DNA of 14,054 nucleotides from Candidatus Woesebacteria bacterium (GTDB lineage: Bacteria > Patescibacteriota > Microgenomatia > UBA8517), in NCBI GenBank assembly GCA_016181165.1, contig JACOZU010000014.1, forward strand, positions 1 to 14,054. The letters run 5' to 3'. This document shows, one piece after another, positions 11,084-14,054 of this stretch (position 1 is its first letter; the number at the start of each line of letters is the position of its first letter). Under the pieces are notes generated by a model. The model worked only from the letters and a program-made list of their open reading frames with translations. It made no database searches and was not told the origin of the DNA. The position numbers and the translations under genes are program-made.

Positions 11084-12793
11084 CTATATTTTCTGCATCT
11101 CAAAAAGCTCTTCGAGTTCCCTCAGGGTTGTGACTTGGTCGGGATTTTTTTCGTCTCTAAAACGTATAAGCCTCGGAAATCTCAGGGCCAGCCCGGCGGT
11201 GTGAATCGGGCTCCTGGTAATCTCGTCAGCCAATATTTCTACAACTAAAGATGGCTTTGCCCAAGTATCCGGCTCTAAATTCTTATGTACCTCATACTCC
11301 TTGGGCTTTTCGGAAACAAAAAGTTTTTTGGCTCTTTTATTTAACTCCCTCCATTGTTCATCCGTTAGGCCGGTTCCGATTTTCGAAACGGTTTCAAACT
11401 TTTCCCCTTTCTTAATCCCCACCAAAAATGCCCCCGCTCCAAATCCTGTTCTTCTTCCTTTACCCACATTAACACCCATCATGAGACAATCGATTGTGTC
11501 GGCAACCCCCTCTTCGGTTGTCTTTTTATATTTAACCCAGTGATATCCTCTGGCTCCGGCTTTATAGGGCGCATCGATTTTTTTGATTAAAGCGCCTTCA
11601 AGCCCCTCGGTTAGATATTCTTTCTGAAGTCTCCTTATCTCCCCCGGTGAATCGACTATTTCTTGTCTAGTCAGTTCGATTTTCCCATCAACCTTTCCGA
11701 CCGTACCTTCTAATATCTTCCTCCTTTCGCCAAAGGGAGTGGTAAGAAAACTTTTTCCGTCTTTATATAAAATGTCGAAGATAAAAAGCTTTAGGGGAAA
11801 TTTTTTTGCAATTTCTTCTATATCGTGTTTTCTTTTCCTCTGAACGGTCTCCTGGAAAGGCAAAAATTTCCCGGTTTTAAGATCATAACCTATTGCTTCA
11901 GCGTCAAAAATTGCAGATTTAACTTTTATCTTTTTGATAGCATCAACAAGATCTGGGAACATCTGGGTTGTATTTTCAAGATTTCTTGAAAAAATCATAA
12001 CCTTCTTTTCTCCTGCCTCCTCCCAAATATTTACCATCGCCCTAAATCCATCGTATTTGGGTTCGATGGCAACTTTCTCTCCAACTTTTTCAAGAATTTT
12101 CTCGGCCGAAGGCAGCCTTTCGGCCAGAGAGGGCCTGATTGGGGTTCCCGGTTCGGGAGCAACCTCTTTTAGACCCGAGAGGCCTCTTTCCTTAACTCTT
12201 TTGGCGATTTTTCCGATATCGACACTGACGTTAAAAGCTCGCTCAACCAGCGGCCTGGCGCTTTTATCTCCCTTAACCATGACGGAAAGGGCATCGAGTA
12301 TCGTCATATCCGAAAAACCGAGCCTGAGCTTCCCCACCGGGATGCGAGCGACAAACCTGACACTTAAAGGGTCGAGGCTCGAAAAAAGCTCGGCTGTCTT
12401 GGTTATTTTTCTTTCCTGGGACCCTCCGCCCCCTTCTGCCGCTATCTCTAACATCCTGGCAAAAACCGCCGAAATCTCGATGTTCCCTCCTTTTTCTTTC
12501 GCAAAACTCCCGGCAACTTCCCCCAAGTCGCCCTTTTCCTTGAAGGCTACCTTTACATCCTCTACTTTTACGTCATATGCCTTGGCGATTATCCGCATCA
12601 TCAGTCTCTCCGCAATATTAAAAACAATTCCTTTGTAATTGGGGGCAAGTTCTCCGGAGACAAGATAAACAATTTTGTCTATCTCGGAGGGGTGGGATTT
12701 TTTAAAAAGCTCAGCCAGGATTTGGGTAATTTCGTTTCTGGAAGAAGTCTTCTCCAGTTTTTCAAGATATACCGCAAGTTCTCTAAATCTCAT
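11084..12793 (-). CDS. lig: ATP-dependent DNA ligase, archaeal type
   Basis: The enzyme seals nicks in DNA through a lysyl-AMP intermediate. The 569-residue product has the three-domain plan of archaeal/eukaryotic ligase I. The N-terminal DNA-binding domain (1-220) includes RIPVGKLRLGFSDMTILDAL. The adenylation domain has motif I EPKYDGFR (Lys246 accepts AMP), motif III FDAEAIGYD (296-304), motif IIIa LFIFDILY (336-343), motif IV EGLEGALIKK (396-405) and motif V WVKYKK (419-424). The C-terminal OB fold (about 428-560) has a VVEIL strand and a RFPRLIRFRDEK ending. All catalytic residues are present. Most bacteria rely on NAD-dependent LigA, so this is an extra or replacement ligase of archaeal style, seen in CPR bacteria. 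No ribosome site is clear. The stop is followed closely by the antiporter, with endonuclease Q next. Confidence 0.95.
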   Translation of the reverse strand: MRFRELAVYLEKLEKTSSRNEITQILAELFKKSHPSEIDKIVYLVSGELAPNYKGIVFNIAERLMMRIIAKAYDVKVEDVKVAFKEKGDLGEVAGSFAKEKGGNIEISAVFARMLEIAAEGGGGSQERKITKTAELFSSLDPLSVRFVARIPVGKLRLGFSDMTILDALSVMVKGDKSARPLVERAFNVSVDIGKIAKRVKERGLSGLKEVAPEPGTPIRPSLAERLPSAEKILEKVGEKVAIEPKYDGFRAMVNIWEEAGEKKVMIFSRNLENTTQMFPDLVDAIKKIKVKSAIFDAEAIGYDLKTGKFLPFQETVQRKRKHDIEEIAKKFPLKLFIFDILYKDGKSFLTTPFGERRKILEGTVGKVDGKIELTRQEIVDSPGEIRRLQKEYLTEGLEGALIKKIDAPYKAGARGYHWVKYKKTTEEGVADTIDCLMMGVNVGKGRRTGFGAGAFLVGIKKGEKFETVSKIGTGLTDEQWRELNKRAKKLFVSEKPKEYEVHKNLEPDTWAKPSLVVEILADEITRSPIHTAGLALRFPRLIRFRDEKNPDQVTTLRELEELFEMQKI

Positions 12794-12802
12794 ACAAGCC
12801 GA

Positions 12803-13006
12803 TTATACACGCTGCCTAAGGTAAGTTGAAAAGAAAAGAAAGCCCACAATAACGAGCCCAATAAAGAGAAGTCCAAAGACAATACTAATAATACCTACCC
12901 ATTCTTCATGGATTACCTTACTTACCCCCTCCCCGACCAAAACCAGGCCAAAAAGGGTGGGCAGAACCATGACTAGATATAAAAACTGCGGGTCAGATGG
13001 CGACAT
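12803..13006 (-). CDS. Small two-helix membrane protein, unknown
   Basis: The 67-residue product has two hydrophobic helices (about 8-26 and 37-60) joined by a short acidic turn (VSKVIHEEW), and ends in a basic tail (YLRQRV). This suggests a hairpin with both ends in the cytoplasm. The start is ATG 13006, 7 bases after the Fic stop; the stop is 9 bases before the ligase start, so it fits the operon. I recognise no family. Support is packing and a clean two-helix pattern. Confidence 0.65.
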   Translation of the reverse strand: MSPSDPQFLYLVMVLPTLFGLVLVGEGVSKVIHEEWVGIISIVFGLLFIGLVIVGFLFFSTYLRQRV

Positions 13007-13013
13007 ACTTTTT

Positions 13014-14054
13014 TTAACCCTTATTAATCAGATACCTGGCGGCCTTGGTACTCCCCTGCTTTTTTATTATACCCTTAGAAAGCATCTCTTTAAGGTCCCT
13101 TAAAACCGTATCTTCGGAAACCATGGGCAAAACCTTCTTTAATTCCTGCATTAAGGCCGAACCAGCATCGCTTAAGTACTCAAAAAGCCGTATCTGCCGC
13201 TCGGAAAGAGCAATTTGTTCCCCATGCTTAGCCTTAAGCCTGGTATCAATTGAGAGTTTTTTGACTTTCTCCTTGATTTTGGTCAGCTCAACCGCCACCG
13301 CCTCGGTAAAGTATTCAAGCCAGGCGGTTAAATCCCTGGCGCCGATGTTTCTAGCGCCCTTGTCAACTAAAGAAAGGACTTCGTAGTAAGCACCCGGGTC
13401 GGAATCGAAATGCTCCTCGAGAGAAAAAAACCTTTTGATGTCGTAGCCTTCCCGCAGAAGTATCAGGGTGGCGAAGGCCCGAACGGTTCTGCCGTTGCCT
13501 TCGACAAAGGGGTGGACGGCAACGAGAATATAGTGGGCAATTCCCGCTCTTAAGACGGGGTTGATCTCGGTTGCTTCCGAAGAGTTTAGCCAGAGAAAAA
13601 AATCCTCGATTAAATATGGCACCTCGATAAACGGGGGCGGGGCAAAGATAACCTCTCCCGTTCCTTCTTCTTTAACGACCACCTGGCTGGTTCGAAAAAC
13701 TCCGACTTTATCTTCGGTCACCAGTTTGTTAACCGTTGCTTTATGAACTTCCTTGAGCATCTCGGGGGTATAACCTCCCCTGGTATAGGAAAGCTCGTCA
13801 AGAAGGCCAACGACATTTCGGTAGTTAATCACCTCCTGGATATCTCTGGGCCGGCCGTAAACGTTCAGTCCCTCCAGTATCTTCTTTGTTTGTATTAGGC
13901 TCAGGTCGTTTCCTTCGATGTGGGTCCCGTGGTAGACGGTCCTGACGATGGCGTCGGATTGGAACTTCTTTTCGAAAATAGGAACCAGGGGGGCATTTTC
14001 GATTATTTCTTTAGCGGCCTCAATTGCCCCGACGTTTTTTAAGATTTTATTGGA
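13014..14054 (-). CDS. Fic-family protein with C-terminal winged helix, N-terminus off the window
   Basis: The frame is open from the stop at 13014 to the right edge (346 codons), so the GTG at 13832 is internal, not the start. The Fic signature HPFVEGNGRTVRAF lies at 181-194, with catalytic His181 and an anion-binding GNGR. Fic enzymes usually attach AMP to target hydroxyls, and some remove it or transfer other groups. Near the visible N-terminus (41-50) YHGTHIEGND resembles the inhibitory motif of self-inhibited Fic proteins (S/T-x-x-x-E-G/N), but Gly stands where Ser/Thr is usual. Residues 284-344 (SERQIRLFEYL... to YLIN) look like a winged helix for DNA binding, common in Fic proteins of this layout. 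The target is unknown. No antitoxin gene is visible, so regulation is probably internal. Confidence 0.92.
   Translation of the reverse strand, partial: SNKILKNVGAIEAAKEIIENAPLVPIFEKKFQSDAIVRTVYHGTHIEGNDLSLIQTKKILEGLNVYGRPRDIQEVINYRNVVGLLDELSYTRGGYTPEMLKEVHKATVNKLVTEDKVGVFRTSQVVVKEEGTGEVIFAPPPFIEVPYLIEDFFLWLNSSEATEINPVLRAGIAHYILVAVHPFVEGNGRTVRAFATLILLREGYDIKRFFSLEEHFDSDPGAYYEVLSLVDKGARNIGARDLTAWLEYFTEAVAVELTKIKEKVKKLSIDTRLKAKHGEQIALSERQIRLFEYLSDAGSALMQELKKVLPMVSEDTVLRDLKEMLSKGIIKKQGSTKAARYLINKG

Noticed and set aside
13014..13832. Fic gene starting at GTG 13832
   Set aside because: The frame stays open and reads as clear Fic N-terminal sequence to the window edge, so the GTG is internal.
1..14054. 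TGA recoded as Gly, as in some CPR lineages
   Set aside because: TGA ends several genes at the expected place (IMPase-family, pth, MGMT), so it is a normal stop.
1..14054. CRISPR array, tRNA, rRNA, insertion sequence or rho-independent terminator
   Set aside because: No repeat-spacer pattern, cloverleaf, transposase or GC-rich hairpin followed by a T run was found on reading.

Overview
The window looks like a chromosomal piece of a small-genome, uncultivated bacterium of the Candidate Phyla Radiation (Patescibacteria), perhaps Microgenomates. The clues are dense packing with ATGA-type overlaps, weak or missing Shine-Dalgarno sites, a shortened peptidyl-tRNA hydrolase, an archaeal-type ATP-dependent DNA ligase, an endonuclease Q homologue and many small membrane or secreted proteins with no familiar name. 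This placement is an inference; there is no rRNA gene to confirm it. TGA is used as a normal stop. All genes but one are on the minus strand. I see no rRNA, tRNA, CRISPR array, insertion sequence or convincing rho-independent terminator, and no gap over 300 bases without a gene.

Region 1 (1-2802, minus) is a metal-handling operon, probably for copper. Transcription likely starts at an extended -10 element near 2794-2802 and runs leftward through a 16-residue leader ORF, a four-helix membrane protein with an intramembrane CPLC, a Cys-rich secreted protein whose frame is interrupted, a membrane protein with intramembrane CPIC and a large outer domain carrying a PCC...DCNHG signature, and a 36-residue single-helix protein. 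It ends in the start of a P1B-type heavy-metal ATPase that is cut by the window edge. The ATPase would export the metal. The Cys-rich proteins look like its extracytoplasmic partners and are the least described part of the window.

Region 2 (2826-3522, plus) is a single HAD-family phosphatase gene, possibly transcribed without a leader.

Region 3 (3524-8732, minus) is a long, tightly coupled operon. In order of transcription it encodes a Tic20/DUF4870-like membrane protein, protein-L-isoaspartate methyltransferase, an inositol-monophosphatase-family enzyme, peptidyl-tRNA hydrolase, a small Lys-rich protein with no normal start codon, a CvpA-CAP fusion, an MGMT-family protein carrying a repeat-derived insert, acylphosphatase, a PDIDH membrane protein and a membrane-anchored His-rich protein. 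Several products repair or recycle damaged macromolecules.

Region 4 (8739-14054, minus) reads Fic protein (N-terminus off the window), a two-helix small protein, ATP-dependent DNA ligase, a Ca2+/cation antiporter and endonuclease Q. Endonuclease Q has its own likely promoter inside the end of the antiporter gene. Endonuclease Q and the ligase could supply the incision and sealing steps of one repair route for deaminated bases.

The most unusual signal is a pair of genes (1792-2327 and 6188-6474) that have no ATG, GTG or TTG start in their coding frame. Each is either a one-base frameshift or an ATT-initiated gene. In both, an AGGA lies 7-8 bases before an ATT that follows a stop codon.
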